The notes beneath the pieces are model-generated. The model was not told the DNA's origin and did no database searches. It saw nothing but the letters and a program-made list of their open reading frames with translations. A program made the translations under genes and the position numbers. Of a DNA stretch of 64,000 bases, positions 7,420 to 16,633 are shown one piece after another. Source of the stretch: Anaerorhabdus sp964386325 (GTDB taxonomy: Bacteria; Bacillota_I; Bacilli_A; Erysipelotrichales; Erysipelotrichaceae); the NCBI GenBank assembly GCA_964386325.1, contig CAYLQY010000003.1, positions 161,517 through 225,516 of the forward strand, read 5' to 3'. Numbering within the stretch: position 1 is the first letter of the stretch; every line of letters starts with the position of its first letter.

Positions 7420-8641
7420 TCTTGCGTTGCATTGAATTAGGTATACGTAGTTGTTCACGATACTTTGCAAGGGTACGGCGAGAAACTTGAATATGAAGTT
7501 CACGAAAGTGCGAACAACATTGTTCATCACTGAGTGGACTTTTTTTATCTTCATTTTGAATTATTCTTTTCAATTCTTTTTTTATGGTGTCATCACTAAC
7601 GCCATCATTTACTTCGTTGGTAAAAAGTGTAGACAATAGAATTGTTTGGTTATTGAATAAAAGTGCCTTATTTTGAATGCATCGAAATACAGTAGAGGTA
7701 TGACGATTAACAAGATCAGCAATTTGTTGATAAGTCATGACTTTTAATGGAGCATTATGAATAAAATAATCTTTTTGTATTTCGATAATAATACGACAAA
7801 CTTCATATAATGTGGTATTTCTTCGTTGTATTGAGTTTAATAGCTGTTTTACTAATTTTGTTTGTTGCTTAATATAATCAGCCGCTTCTTTGTCAAAAGA
7901 AGTATCAAATTCTTTATTTATTTGTAGTGATTGTGTTATGTCATGGATTTGGATAAGTAATTGGTCATCCTCAAGTATTATTTCAATATCTGGTATTAGT
8001 GGTGTGGCACCTTGGGCATAGCTTGCCCCAGGTTTTGGATTACATGTTTTAATGAGTTCGAAGCATTTTCTTACATCGTTTTCATTAGATTTGCATAATT
8101 GCGCAACTTTTTGAAAATGACCTTTTGCTAAGTCAGGTAAATAGTGAAGTGTTTTCATAAGCAAATCATGATTTTTGGTTTTAATGAAACGACATTGAAT
8201 TTCTAAGCATTCTTGCATATCCCGCGCACCTACACCACATGGTGAGAGAGTTTGAATATAGGTGAGTGACTTTTTAAGAATATCCATAGGTGCATGGCAT
8301 TCTTTACGTAACGTAGTTAATGGTGTTGTAAGATAACCATTTGAATCTAAACATTGAATTAAATAACGAGCAACTTCTTTATGTTCAAATTTACTTGTAT
8401 TACATTGCGATAATAATTCATCTGTAAGGGTAGGTTCACTAGTAGCTATATTCTCATTAAGTAGTTGATTGTAGCGTGTATAATATGTTGGAAGAATATC
8501 TAATACTGGGTTTTCTTCAGCAATTGATGATATTTTATTTTCTAATTCATTCATACTCATACTTAAAACCGCAAGTGATTGAACTTGTTTAAGTGAATAA
8601 TGTTGAAGTGGTTTATATGTTTGAACTAATTGTGTTTTCAT
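7409..8641 (-). CDS. rpoN: RNA polymerase sigma-54 factor
   Basis: The 410-residue protein has the sigma-54 order. Region I (about residues 1-50) is Gln/Leu-rich with LKQVQSLAVLSMSMNELE; an acidic linker follows, then the core-binding domain with LSPCGVGARDMQECL at about residues 125-140, then the central HTH. The C-terminal RpoN box VSRRTLAKYREQLRIPNS is at about 387-404. It directs polymerase to -24/-12 promoters and needs an AAA+ activator to open them. The activator is encoded divergently 68 bases away, and a -24/-12 promoter lies in the same locus at 11468. Sigma-54 genes beside levR-type regulators are known in Firmicutes. Confidence 0.95.
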   Translation of the reverse strand: MKTQLVQTYKPLQHYSLKQVQSLAVLSMSMNELENKISSIAEENPVLDILPTYYTRYNQLLNENIATSEPTLTDELLSQCNTSKFEHKEVARYLIQCLDSNGYLTTPLTTLRKECHAPMDILKKSLTYIQTLSPCGVGARDMQECLEIQCRFIKTKNHDLLMKTLHYLPDLAKGHFQKVAQLCKSNENDVRKCFELIKTCNPKPGASYAQGATPLIPDIEIILEDDQLLIQIHDITQSLQINKEFDTSFDKEAADYIKQQTKLVKQLLNSIQRRNTTLYEVCRIIIEIQKDYFIHNAPLKVMTYQQIADLVNRHTSTVFRCIQNKALLFNNQTILLSTLFTNEVNDGVSDDTIKKELKRIIQNEDKKSPLSDEQCCSHFRELHIQVSRRTLAKYREQLRIPNSMQRKITF

Positions 8642-8662
8642 GAATAATCATCCTCATCATGA

Positions 8663-8691
8663 TTGTAACATAGACATGTTTGATATAAAAT
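8663..8691 (+). promoter_or_regulatory. Probable promoter of the levR-like gene
   Basis: TTGTAA (8663-8668) and TAAAAT (8686-8691) with 17-base spacing lie in the 68-base gap between rpoN and the activator gene. A reverse-strand promoter for rpoN must overlap this space but was not resolved. Confidence 0.45.
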
Positions 8692-8709
8692 ATGGACAAG
8701 AGGTATGTT

Positions 8710-11436
8710 ATGAGAGAAAAACTGTTAGAGCTATTAGCAAAATACACTACTGAACTCGGTCCTATTCCGTTGGAATGCTTTACGGCATCATATCTAGCGA
8801 ATGAACTATCCTTAAGTAGAAATAGTGTTTCACAATATTTAAATGAGTTCATACAAGAAAATAAAGTAGTTAAAGTAAATTCAAGACCTGTTTACTTTTT
8901 TGAAATAGGAGCACTTGAAAAAAGAGGAATTGAATTAGAAAATAGTGTTTTTGAAACATTCGATGATTTAACAATGAAGAAAGAAGACTTTGATCGCTTA
9001 ATTGGTTATCGTGGTTCATTGAGTCATGCGATTGAACAATGTAAAGCGGCAATGTGTTATCCACCGATGGGGCTTCCAATTTTATTGAATGGTGCAACAG
9101 GTACTGGGAAAAGCCGTATCGCGCAAACGATGTTTGAATATGCGCAAGATTGTAAACATATTTTACCAAAAGAGAGTAAGTTTGTTGTTATTAACTGTAG
9201 TGAGTATGCGAATAACCCAGAACTTTTAACAGCTAATTTATTTGGTCATAAAAAAGGTGCTTACACAGGTGCTGATAAAGATAATCCAGGATTAATTCAA
9301 CTAGCAGATGGTGGTGTCTTATTCTTAGATGAAGTTCATTGCTTGAAAGCAGAATGCCAAGAGAAGTTATTCTTATTTATGGATAAAGGTGTCTATCATC
9401 GTGTAGGTGATAATGAAAATTGGTTTCATTCTGATGTTCGACTTGTTTTTGCGACAACTGAAAATCCTGAAGATGTATTGCTTAAAACATTATTAAGAAG
9501 AATTCCAATTATTGTGAAAATACCTTCTTTAGAAGAGCGACCACGAAATGAAAAGGCAGCACTATTAGCGCTTATTTTTAAAGAAGAATCAAAAGAAATT
9601 GGCAAAACAATAGAGATAAGTTCACTTGCATATCAAATTTTCATGGATACATCAATTCCTGGAAACGTTGGTGGATTAGTGAATAGTGTAAAGGCAACGT
9701 GTGCAAATGCCTTTTTAAACAATAATATGAATGATGAGATACTTGAAATTCATGTTTATAATTTACCAGAATACGTTTTACAACTAGCACCTGTAATTAA
9801 TTTTAGACTTCAAGATGCAAAAGATAAGAAGATGATGAAATTAAGTTTTCCTTATCAAGCAAATCCTTATGATGCTAAATTAATTGCGGTCTATGGAAAA
9901 ATGTTAGAAAGTTATCGTCGATATTTAGAGAACCCATTAACAAATAAATTATTAAATGATAACTTGCAACAAGTTATTGATCAATATAGTGATTATCTTA
10001 TGTATGATCGTGCCCAAGCATCTAGTCCTAATATCGAATTTACAAAAAAGATTACTGACAAGATATTTTCAATTGTCATGAATCGTTATAGTTTGAAGAT
10101 TAGTAATAATGATATCTTATTGATTTCACGATATTTAAGTGAATACGCAAGGCTTAGTCACGAATTTAAGAACTGGATTAATAATCATGTTCAAGAAATA
10201 AATGATTTTTCAGAAGTATTGCAAATGAAGTTTCCAAGAGAGTATGCAATTGTAACCGAAATTGTAGATAACATTGGAATAAACCTTGATATTGAAATCG
10301 ATGAAATGATGAAGATACGTTTAATGCTAGTTATTTGTGATTTGGAAAAAAATGAGTCTACAAATAAAACAGTTGCGGTTATTCTGTGCCATGGTTATTC
10401 AACAGCTTCTTCAATTGCGGATGCCGTAAATAAGATGTTGAATGAAAATATCTTTGATGCGATTGATATGCAATTGGATATGAGCGTGGATAAGATTACG
10501 AATCAGTTAAATGATTATTTGAAGATGAAAAACTACTTTGATGACTTAGTTTTACTTGTAGATATGGGATCACTTGAAGAGATATACAAAGGGATTAAAC
10601 GTATTCCAAATGTCAATGTAAGTATTATTAATAACATCAATACAAAACTAGCTTTGAGTATTGGAAGTAAAATCAAACAAGGTGCAGACTTATCTAAATC
10701 GCTTGAATCAGCTTGTAAAGATAATGTTTCACAGTTCAAGTACATTCAAAATCGTGCTAAGAAGAAAGCGATTTTATCTGTTTGTGCAACTGGGGTAGGA
10801 GCGGCTGAAAAAATATTGGATCTCTTTAAGAAGAGTTTGCCAGTACCTATTGATGCGGAAATTCTAACGTATGATTACAACAAACTTGTTGAGAATGGTA
10901 AAGCAGATTATATTTTTGAACGTTATGATATTTCATTCATTATTGGAACTATGAACCCATATATAGATGAAGTACCATTTATTGCGATTGAAGATTTAGT
11001 TCTTAATTCAGATATGAATGAATTGAAAAAAGTTACAAAAGAATTTTGTAATGATGAAGAATTTGATGTTCTTAAACAAAATATTATTAAAAACTTTACA
11101 TTGAATAATATCGTAAATCATCTAACGATATTGAATGCAGAAAAGGTATTAGATGATGTTGAATATCTTGTTGAACAAATGGAAGAACATTTATCAAAGC
11201 CATTATTACCTGCAAGTAAGGTAGGGCTCTATGTTCACTTATCTTGTTTAATTGAACGATTAATTCTTAAGAATGAAGTTCAACTTATTGAAGATCCCGT
11301 AGATTTTATTGAACAACATGGAGACTTCATTAATTTAGTTAGAGAGATATTTAGTGTCGTGGAATCAAATTATAGTGTCGAAATACCAGTGTCAGAAATT
11401 ATTTATATATTTAATTACATTGAAAATTACCTATAA
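8710..11436 (+). CDS. LevR-type sigma-54-dependent activator with PTS regulatory domains
   Basis: The 908-residue regulator starts with an HTH (about residues 1-65). The AAA+ domain has Walker A GATGTGKS (about 128-135), the sigma-54 contact loop GAYTGA (about 183) and Walker B GGVLFLDEVHCL. It continues with a PRD, an EIIA-Man-like domain with CHGYSTASS (His near 559), an EIIB-like domain with the Cys in CATGVGAAE (near 691) and a C-terminal PRD with HLSCLIERL. Such proteins are switched by PTS phosphorylation and open sigma-54 promoters of mannose-family PTS operons. The promoter at 11468, 30 bases after its stop, is the evident target. The ATG at 8710 is preferred over 8692 because AAGAGG precedes it by 7 bases. 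Confidence 0.93.
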   Translation: MREKLLELLAKYTTELGPIPLECFTASYLANELSLSRNSVSQYLNEFIQENKVVKVNSRPVYFFEIGALEKRGIELENSVFETFDDLTMKKEDFDRLIGYRGSLSHAIEQCKAAMCYPPMGLPILLNGATGTGKSRIAQTMFEYAQDCKHILPKESKFVVINCSEYANNPELLTANLFGHKKGAYTGADKDNPGLIQLADGGVLFLDEVHCLKAECQEKLFLFMDKGVYHRVGDNENWFHSDVRLVFATTENPEDVLLKTLLRRIPIIVKIPSLEERPRNEKAALLALIFKEESKEIGKTIEISSLAYQIFMDTSIPGNVGGLVNSVKATCANAFLNNNMNDEILEIHVYNLPEYVLQLAPVINFRLQDAKDKKMMKLSFPYQANPYDAKLIAVYGKMLESYRRYLENPLTNKLLNDNLQQVIDQYSDYLMYDRAQASSPNIEFTKKITDKIFSIVMNRYSLKISNNDILLISRYLSEYARLSHEFKNWINNHVQEINDFSEVLQMKFPREYAIVTEIVDNIGINLDIEIDEMMKIRLMLVICDLEKNESTNKTVAVILCHGYSTASSIADAVNKMLNENIFDAIDMQLDMSVDKITNQLNDYLKMKNYFDDLVLLVDMGSLEEIYKGIKRIPNVNVSIINNINTKLALSIGSKIKQGADLSKSLESACKDNVSQFKYIQNRAKKKAILSVCATGVGAAEKILDLFKKSLPVPIDAEILTYDYNKLVENGKADYIFERYDISFIIGTMNPYIDEVPFIAIEDLVLNSDMNELKKVTKEFCNDEEFDVLKQNIIKNFTLNNIVNHLTILNAEKVLDDVEYLVEQMEEHLSKPLLPASKVGLYVHLSCLIERLILKNEVQLIEDPVDFIEQHGDFINLVREIFSVVESNYSVEIPVSEIIYIFNYIENYL

Positions 11437-11447
11437 ATAAAGCGTTT

Positions 11448-11480
11448 AAAGCGTGTTAACAAATAGTTGGCACGCTTTTT
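11448..11480 (+). terminator. Terminator of the levR-like gene, overlapping the sigma-54 promoter
   Basis: AAAGCGTGTTAAC (11448-11460) and GTTGGCACGCTTT (11466-11478) pair over 13 positions including two G-T wobbles. The loop is AAATA and the stem is followed by T residues. The right arm is at the same time the -24 region of the next operon's promoter. Confidence 0.75.
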
Positions 11481-11483
11481 GCT
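11468..11483 (+). promoter_or_regulatory. Sigma-54 (-24/-12) promoter of the PTS operon
   Basis: TGGCACGCTTTTTGCT is an exact match to the consensus TGGCACG-N4-TTGCW. It lies between the sigma-54 activator gene and the IIB-IIC-IID operon, 35 bases before the IIB start. Confidence 0.93.
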
Positions 11484-11517
11484 ACTATAAAAGTGTGAAG
11501 GAAAAGGAGGTGGAATG

Positions 11518-11991
11518 ATGAAAGGAGATAATATTCTTTTGACACGTATCGATAATCGCTTGGTGCATGGACAAGTGGGGGTGACTTGGACAAAAACAAT
11601 TGGAGCAAATTTAATTGTTGTTTGCGATGAAGAAGCAGCGAATGACCAATTGCAACAACAATTGATGACTTTTACTGCAAAATCAAGTGGTGTTGGAATT
11701 CGTTTCTTTACGGTGGATTTTACAGCACAAGTTATTGATAACGCTTCACCTGACCAAAAGATTTTCCTTGTTGTGAAAACACCTGCAACAGTGAGAGCCT
11801 TAATCGAAAAAGGAGTACATTTAAAAGACATTAATGTTGGAAATATGCACTTCTCAAACGGCAAGCGTGCTCTTACTAAGAAAGTCTATGTCGATGATCA
11901 GGATATGGCTGACTTAAAGTTTGCAGCGGAACAAGGCTCTAATGTATATTGCCAAGATGTTCCTGGAGATTCAATTGAAAAGATTCAATAA
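11518..11991 (+). CDS. PTS system mannose/fructose/sorbose family IIB component
   Basis: The roughly 157-residue IIB protein has the active-site signature TRIDNRLVHGQVGVTW, with the phospho-His near residue 16, and the conserved LQQQLMTFTAKSSGVGIRFF, INVGNMHFSNGKRAL and VYCQDVPG segments. It is the first gene after the sigma-54 promoter and passes phosphate to sugar imported by the IIC/IID proteins encoded directly after it. Two ATGs are adjacent (11515 and 11518); the second has the better spacing (7 bases) from AAGGAGG. No IIA gene is present in the operon. Confidence 0.95.
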   Translation: MKGDNILLTRIDNRLVHGQVGVTWTKTIGANLIVVCDEEAANDQLQQQLMTFTAKSSGVGIRFFTVDFTAQVIDNASPDQKIFLVVKTPATVRALIEKGVHLKDINVGNMHFSNGKRALTKKVYVDDQDMADLKFAAEQGSNVYCQDVPGDSIEKIQ

Positions 11992-12012
11992 AACGAAAAG
12001 GAGAAAGAAAAA

Positions 12013-12819
12013 ATGCAAATCACATTAATGCAAGGGATAATGCTTGCAATCGCAGCAATCATCATTGGTGTAGACTATTGGCTAGAAGCATTCTTTATCT
12101 TCCGTCCACTTGTAGTTTCTACAGTGACAGGGATAATTTTAGGAAATGTTCCGCTAGGTCTTGCTACTGGTGCACTAACAGAATTAGCTTTCGCAGGATT
12201 AACACCTGCTGGAGGAACTCAACCTCCAAACCCAGTTTTGGCTGGATTTATGTCTACAACTATCGCTTATACAGCAGGGGTAACTCCTGAAGTTGCGTTA
12301 GGATTATGCTTACCATTTTCATTCTTAATGCAATATGTAATTCTATTCTTCTACTCATCATTCTCATTCTTTATGGCTGGGGCTGATAAAGCAGCAGAAC
12401 AAGCTGATGTTAATAAAATCATTAGAACTAACATCATCACTACAGCAATCGTTGCGGTTTCTTATGGTATCATCGTATTCTCTTGTACTTATTTAGCACA
12501 AGAACCAATGGCAAAATTAGTTACTTCAATGCCTGTATGGTTAATCCATGGTTTAGAAGTAGCTGGAGGTATCTTACCTGCTATCGGATTCGGTATGTTA
12601 TTACGCGTTATGATGAAAGCAAAATACATCCCATTCTTTATCGCTGGATTCTTAATGATGAATTTCATTCCAATGAACAATTTATTACCAGTAGCTTTAC
12701 TAGGAACAGCATTCGCTTTATTTGATTTCTTCAATGCAAAAGCAAGAAAAGAAGAAATTGCTGCAGCGGTAGCTAATAATCAAGGCAATGAAGGAGGTAA
12801 CAAACATGTCGGCATCTAA
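12013..12819 (+). CDS. PTS system mannose/fructose/sorbose family IIC component
   Basis: The 268-residue, highly hydrophobic protein has the IIC-Man signature GLATGALTELAFAGLTPAGG near residues 50-70, followed by QPPNPVLAGFMSTTIAY, with many membrane segments. IIC and IID together form the membrane channel that moves hexose or amino sugar during phosphorylation. It follows IIB by 21 bases, with AAGGAG before its ATG, and overlaps the IID gene by 14 bases. Substrate specificity cannot be read from the sequence. Confidence 0.95.
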   Translation: MQITLMQGIMLAIAAIIIGVDYWLEAFFIFRPLVVSTVTGIILGNVPLGLATGALTELAFAGLTPAGGTQPPNPVLAGFMSTTIAYTAGVTPEVALGLCLPFSFLMQYVILFFYSSFSFFMAGADKAAEQADVNKIIRTNIITTAIVAVSYGIIVFSCTYLAQEPMAKLVTSMPVWLIHGLEVAGGILPAIGFGMLLRVMMKAKYIPFFIAGFLMMNFIPMNNLLPVALLGTAFALFDFFNAKARKEEIAAAVANNQGNEGGNKHVGI

Positions 12820-13603
12820 AAAATTAACTAAAAAAGATTTAACAATGCTTGGAATTCGTTCATCTTTGTTACAAGCATCATTCAACTATGAAAGAATGCA
12901 AGCTGGTGGATGGCTACTTGCTCAATTACCGGCTCTTGAAAAAATCTATGCAGATGATAAAGAAGGATTATCAGCAGCAATGACAGATAACCTTGAATTC
13001 ATCAACACTCATCCAAACTTAGTTGGATTCTTAATGGGATTATTAATCTCACTTGAAGAAAACGGTGAAGATAGAAGTTTAATTAAAGGTTTAAAATTAG
13101 CATTATTCGGACCAATTGCAGGTATTGGGGACGCTATCTTCTGGTTCACACTACTTCCAATCGTAGCTGGAGTATCTTGCTCATTTGCATCACAAGGATT
13201 AATTATTGGACCAATTATTTTCGTTGGAACATATGTAACTATTTGGGTATTACGTATTGTATGGACACATATGGGATATCGTTTAGGTACTAAATCATTT
13301 GAAATGCTTCAAGAGAATTCTGATATTATAGCTAACTCTGCAACAATTTTAGGTATTACAGTTATTGGTGCTCTAATTGCATCATATGTAAATATTTCTC
13401 TTGTACCAGTTATTTCAGTAGCTGGAGGAATTGAAGTAGGAGTTCAAGAAGCATTCTTGGATACAATTTTCCCTAAATTATTACCAATGGGATACACATT
13501 ATTAATGTTCTATCTACTTAAGAAAAAACAAGTAAGTCCAGTTGTACTTATCGTTGGTACAATTATTCTTGCAATTGCTTGCTCATTCATTGGTATTCTA
13601 TAA
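12806..13603 (+). CDS. PTS system mannose/fructose/sorbose family IID component
   Basis: The 265-residue protein carries the IID-Man hallmarks. These include an N-terminal KLTKKDLTMLGIRSSLLQASFNYERMQ split over the start, a long amphipathic region with NTHPNLVGFLMGL, the GLKLALFGPIAGIGDAIFW segment and C-terminal membrane spans. It is the partner of IIC in the translocation unit. The ATG at 12806 is used because GGAGG lies 8 bases before it, inside the end of the IIC gene; the ATG at 12788 has no site. A terminator follows, so the operon is IIB-IIC-IID only. Confidence 0.95.
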   Translation: MSASKKLTKKDLTMLGIRSSLLQASFNYERMQAGGWLLAQLPALEKIYADDKEGLSAAMTDNLEFINTHPNLVGFLMGLLISLEENGEDRSLIKGLKLALFGPIAGIGDAIFWFTLLPIVAGVSCSFASQGLIIGPIIFVGTYVTIWVLRIVWTHMGYRLGTKSFEMLQENSDIIANSATILGITVIGALIASYVNISLVPVISVAGGIEVGVQEAFLDTIFPKLLPMGYTLLMFYLLKKKQVSPVVLIVGTIILAIACSFIGIL

Positions 13604-13629
13604 CCTATCCCTTTCCTAAAGAATTATAG

Positions 13630-13663
13630 AGATGTACATTTGGTATAAGTGTGCATCTTTTTA
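13630..13663 (+). terminator. Terminator of the PTS operon
   Basis: AGATGTACA and TGTGCATCT form a 9-bp stem with one G-T pair, followed by TTTTTAATTT. Confidence 0.75.
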
Positions 13664-13705
13664 ATTTATTGATATGCTATAATGGGAAAACAGAAAGGGT
13701 TACTT

Positions 13706-14287
13706 ATGAAGAAAATTATTATAATTATCATTATCGGAATACTTTTAGCAATAGGTGGTGGTGCATTTTACATCTATACAAATATCTATAATAGTAAACA
13801 AAAAGATTTAGGTGTATTTGTAACACAACAAGATGAACAATCATTGAAGGAAAAAATGGCAGGTACTCTGAATAATGAAACAGGGAGAAAAGAATTTACG
13901 GCAGAATTAAGTCAAGCTGAATCTAGTATTTTACTGGAAAATGTTTTGAATAATGTTGTAGCTTGCTCAGATGTTCAAACAGTTATTACACCTGAAAAGA
14001 TGACAATTTCAATGACTGCTACGATTGATGATGATTTAAAAGAACGACTCAATGTACCAATACCTTTACCTGATAGTGCCGGTCTTCTGCTTGTTGCTAG
14101 TGTGAATACAGTAGATGGAGAAATTAATGTAAATGTAACTAAAGCGGAGATTGGTGGCTTAGCATTACCAACTTCATTTATTTCAAAATATAATACAAAA
14201 ATTGCACAAATGTTTGTAGATCAAGGATATAATTCAGTTATATTACAAGATGGAAGTTTATCTGTTAGTGGTGTTGTAAATGAATAG
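13706..14287 (+). CDS. Hypothetical single-pass membrane protein (YpmS/DUF2140-like)
   Basis: The 193-residue protein has a short cytoplasmic MKK, one membrane anchor at about residues 3-24 and an extracytoplasmic domain of about 165 residues. The arrangement and the phrases FTAELSQAESSILLENVL, MTATIDDDLKERLNVPIPLPD and a late YNTKIAQMFVDQG recall the YpmS-type DUF2140 family, whose role is unknown. The ATG at 13706 is chosen over 13682 because AAAGGG lies just upstream and it places the hydrophobic anchor at the very N-terminus. It is a single-gene unit with a terminator on each side. Confidence 0.55.
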   Translation: MKKIIIIIIIGILLAIGGGAFYIYTNIYNSKQKDLGVFVTQQDEQSLKEKMAGTLNNETGRKEFTAELSQAESSILLENVLNNVVACSDVQTVITPEKMTISMTATIDDDLKERLNVPIPLPDSAGLLLVASVNTVDGEINVNVTKAEIGGLALPTSFISKYNTKIAQMFVDQGYNSVILQDGSLSVSGVVNE

Positions 14288-14352
14288 TTATGCTTAACAA
14301 GTATGGCTAAAAATAGGTGCCTAGAATAAAAAGTTCAATAATATAACTTAAG

Positions 14353-14382
14353 CATTTCATGTATCTTTTGAAATGTTTTTTT
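14353..14382 (+). terminator. Rho-independent terminator
   Basis: CATTTCA and TGAAATG form a 7-bp stem followed by seven T residues, between the YpmS-like gene and the GNAT gene. Confidence 0.65.
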
Positions 14383-14425
14383 ATAGGCAAGAGAGTGATA
14401 TACTTAACTTGTGAGGTTGATAGTT

Positions 14426-15115
14426 ATGGACTTATGGAAAGATTATAAAACGTATTGCAATTTAATTACATTGAAGAACGATGAAGATTCAATAATTCAT
14501 TATGAAAGTGACCATGCTTTAGTAATTTATAAAGCTTGTATGGATTGTACATTTATTGCTTGTGATGATGACAGTGAAATTGAGAATTGTTTGCGTTATG
14601 TAGAAATTAAACCGAATACATCTTTATGTATTCAACACACAAGAATATTGGATTTTATTCCACCGCTTGTTGATTATTTCCAATGTTGTAATTATGTCTA
14701 TGAAAAAGATAGTTTTGAATTTGAACAACGCGATGATATTGAAATTAGAGAATTGGATGAATCATATTTTGATTTTGTATTTAATCATTATGATGGATAC
14801 AATAATCCAGAATATATTATGGAAAGACTAGCTAGTGGTAATCTTTGGGGAGCATTTAATGAAACAGAATGTGTAGGATTTATTGGTTATCATGATGAAG
14901 GTTCGATGGGTTTACTCCATATTCTTGAAGCCTATCGTAAACAAGGAATAGGGGAGTATTTAGAAAGTTTCTTAATTCATAAAAGTATTCAAGATAAAAG
15001 AATTCCTTTTGCACAAGTTTATCCAGGAAACATTGCTTCAGAACATCTACAAAGAAAATTAGGGCTAGTACCTAGTGACAATGTGATTACATGGGGAGGC
15101 TATGAAGAACGATGA
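14426..15115 (+). CDS. GNAT-family N-acetyltransferase
   Basis: The 229-residue protein has an N-terminal half without a clear domain and a C-terminal GNAT fold from about residue 110. The acetyl-CoA loop is ILEAYRKQGIGEYLESFLIH, and the late QVYPGNIASEHLQRKLGL matches the usual alpha4-beta7 region. The acceptor substrate is unknown. The ATG at 14426 follows GTGAGG; an in-frame GTG at 14411 is an alternative. The stop overlaps the start of corA by four bases (ATGA), and the CorA and DUF1003 genes follow as one operon. Confidence 0.85.
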   Translation: MDLWKDYKTYCNLITLKNDEDSIIHYESDHALVIYKACMDCTFIACDDDSEIENCLRYVEIKPNTSLCIQHTRILDFIPPLVDYFQCCNYVYEKDSFEFEQRDDIEIRELDESYFDFVFNHYDGYNNPEYIMERLASGNLWGAFNETECVGFIGYHDEGSMGLLHILEAYRKQGIGEYLESFLIHKSIQDKRIPFAQVYPGNIASEHLQRKLGLVPSDNVITWGGYEER

Positions 15116-16044
15116 TTTATTTAAACGATAATGGGCATTTAAAAGAAATTAGTATTTGTGATGTAAAAGATAACTGTTGTTTTGGACATTTAACATTAAA
15201 TGAGTTAATTGAGAATCAGGTCTATATGAATATTGACGCTCAAGTTATAGAAGCATGTACAAGTAACCAGGCACGTTATAAAAATAGCTTGGATAGCTTT
15301 GATGACTATAGTTTTGGAATTTTAAATATCATCGATGTAGATCAATTATATGCAGATCGTGACCGCGTTGCTTTTTTGTTACGCAAGAATCAATTCTTTT
15401 TGATTGAATTAGTCGATAATAATAAGAGTATTGAGGATTTGTTTGAAAAAGTAATAACACGCTATAAAAATAATGCGCAGTTTGATATTGTAGTATCGGC
15501 AATACTCAGCTCATTTCTTCAGGATGGTTATGATGTATTAGATAAGATTGATGAAGTAATCACAACCATGGAAACTAATATTGTTGAGGAACGTGCTAGT
15601 TCTAAACTTAATCGAGGTATTTATGCTTTAAAAGATCAAATTAGTATTTTAAAAAACTACTATAATCAACTGATGGAAATTGGATTATGCCTACAAGAAA
15701 ATGTAAACGATTTATTTACACAGGAAGATTTAAGACATATTAAAATATTTACTAATCGTAGTTCACGCTTACTTAATGCTTGTAGTAGCAAACAAGAAGA
15801 TTTAGTCCATTTAAGAGAAGCATTGGATGCGATGTTAGACTATCAATTGAATAATATTATGAAATTCTTTACAGTAATTACTACTATTTTTCTACCATTG
15901 ACACTCATTGTAGGATGGTATGGGATGAACTTTACAAACATGCCTGAATTAACTTGGGAGTATGGTTATAGTACCGTAATACTACTTAGTGCTATTGTAG
16001 TAGTAGGATGTTTTTACTTCTTTAGAAAGAGGAAATTATTATAG
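15112..16044 (+). CDS. corA: CorA-family divalent metal ion transporter
   Basis: The 310-residue protein has a cytoplasmic alpha/beta and long-helix domain over about 240 residues. Two C-terminal membrane helices follow, with the diagnostic YGMNF (Gly-Met-Asn) at the end of the first. The family forms pentameric channels for Mg2+ or Co2+/Ni2+ in the cell membrane. It is coupled to the GNAT gene by a 4-base overlap and followed 11 bases later by a DUF1003 membrane protein gene. Confidence 0.92.
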   Translation: MIYLNDNGHLKEISICDVKDNCCFGHLTLNELIENQVYMNIDAQVIEACTSNQARYKNSLDSFDDYSFGILNIIDVDQLYADRDRVAFLLRKNQFFLIELVDNNKSIEDLFEKVITRYKNNAQFDIVVSAILSSFLQDGYDVLDKIDEVITTMETNIVEERASSKLNRGIYALKDQISILKNYYNQLMEIGLCLQENVNDLFTQEDLRHIKIFTNRSSRLLNACSSKQEDLVHLREALDAMLDYQLNNIMKFFTVITTIFLPLTLIVGWYGMNFTNMPELTWEYGYSTVILLSAIVVVGCFYFFRKRKLL

Positions 16045-16055
16045 AGGATTAAAAG

Positions 16056-16538
16056 ATGAACGATAAAGACAAATTGTTAAAAGAGATTCTTGAGGATGTA
16101 GATGCAGAAATGACAGATGAGGAAATTATTCATTTACTACTTGATCGAAAGATGGCAAAGAAAGAACTCAATACCAAACTAAGTGTTGGGGAAAGAACAG
16201 CAGATAATCTTGCGAAATTTGCGGGCAGCTGGACTTTTATTATTATATTTATGACACTTTTGATTATTTGGATGATGTATAATTCAGTTACTGATAAGCA
16301 CTTTGATCCATATCCATTTATCTTATTGAATTTGATATTGTCATGCATAGCTGCAATACAAGCACCAATTATTATGATGAGCCAAAATCGACAAGAACAA
16401 AAAGATCGCGAACGTGCTGAGAATGATTATCGTGTGAATATGAAAACAGAAATCATTCTTTCTGATTTACATATGAAAATTGATAAATTACTAGAAAATC
16501 AAAAAAATATATTAGACAATCAAGAGAAAAAAGACTAA
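16056..16538 (+). CDS. DUF1003 membrane protein
   Basis: The 160-residue protein has the DUF1003 core. This includes GERTADNLAKFAGSWTFI leading into the first membrane helix, DPYPFILLNLILSCIAAIQAPIIMMSQNRQ with the second helix, then a charged coiled tail with LSDLHMKIDKLLENQ. The function of the family is not settled. It is found beside metal transporters in several genomes, which agrees with its position after corA here. Confidence 0.9.
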   Translation: MNDKDKLLKEILEDVDAEMTDEEIIHLLLDRKMAKKELNTKLSVGERTADNLAKFAGSWTFIIIFMTLLIIWMMYNSVTDKHFDPYPFILLNLILSCIAAIQAPIIMMSQNRQEQKDRERAENDYRVNMKTEIILSDLHMKIDKLLENQKNILDNQEKKD

Positions 16539-16633
16539 CGCAACTTTACGTTGCGACTTTGCAAATATAGGTTGGTAGAAATTTATTTGATGAAACTTAT
16601 GATTAAGATAGTCAAATAGAGGAGGAATTGAAA

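Noticed and set aside
12078..12725. Overlapping frames inside the IIC gene
   Set aside because: They run in another frame of a clear IIC-Man gene, have no ribosome sites, and look like shadows of its repetitive codon use.
16539..16560. A terminator after the DUF1003 gene
   Set aside because: CGCAAC/GTTGCG forms only a 6-bp stem and is followed by ACTTTGC, a poor T-run; not strong enough to list.
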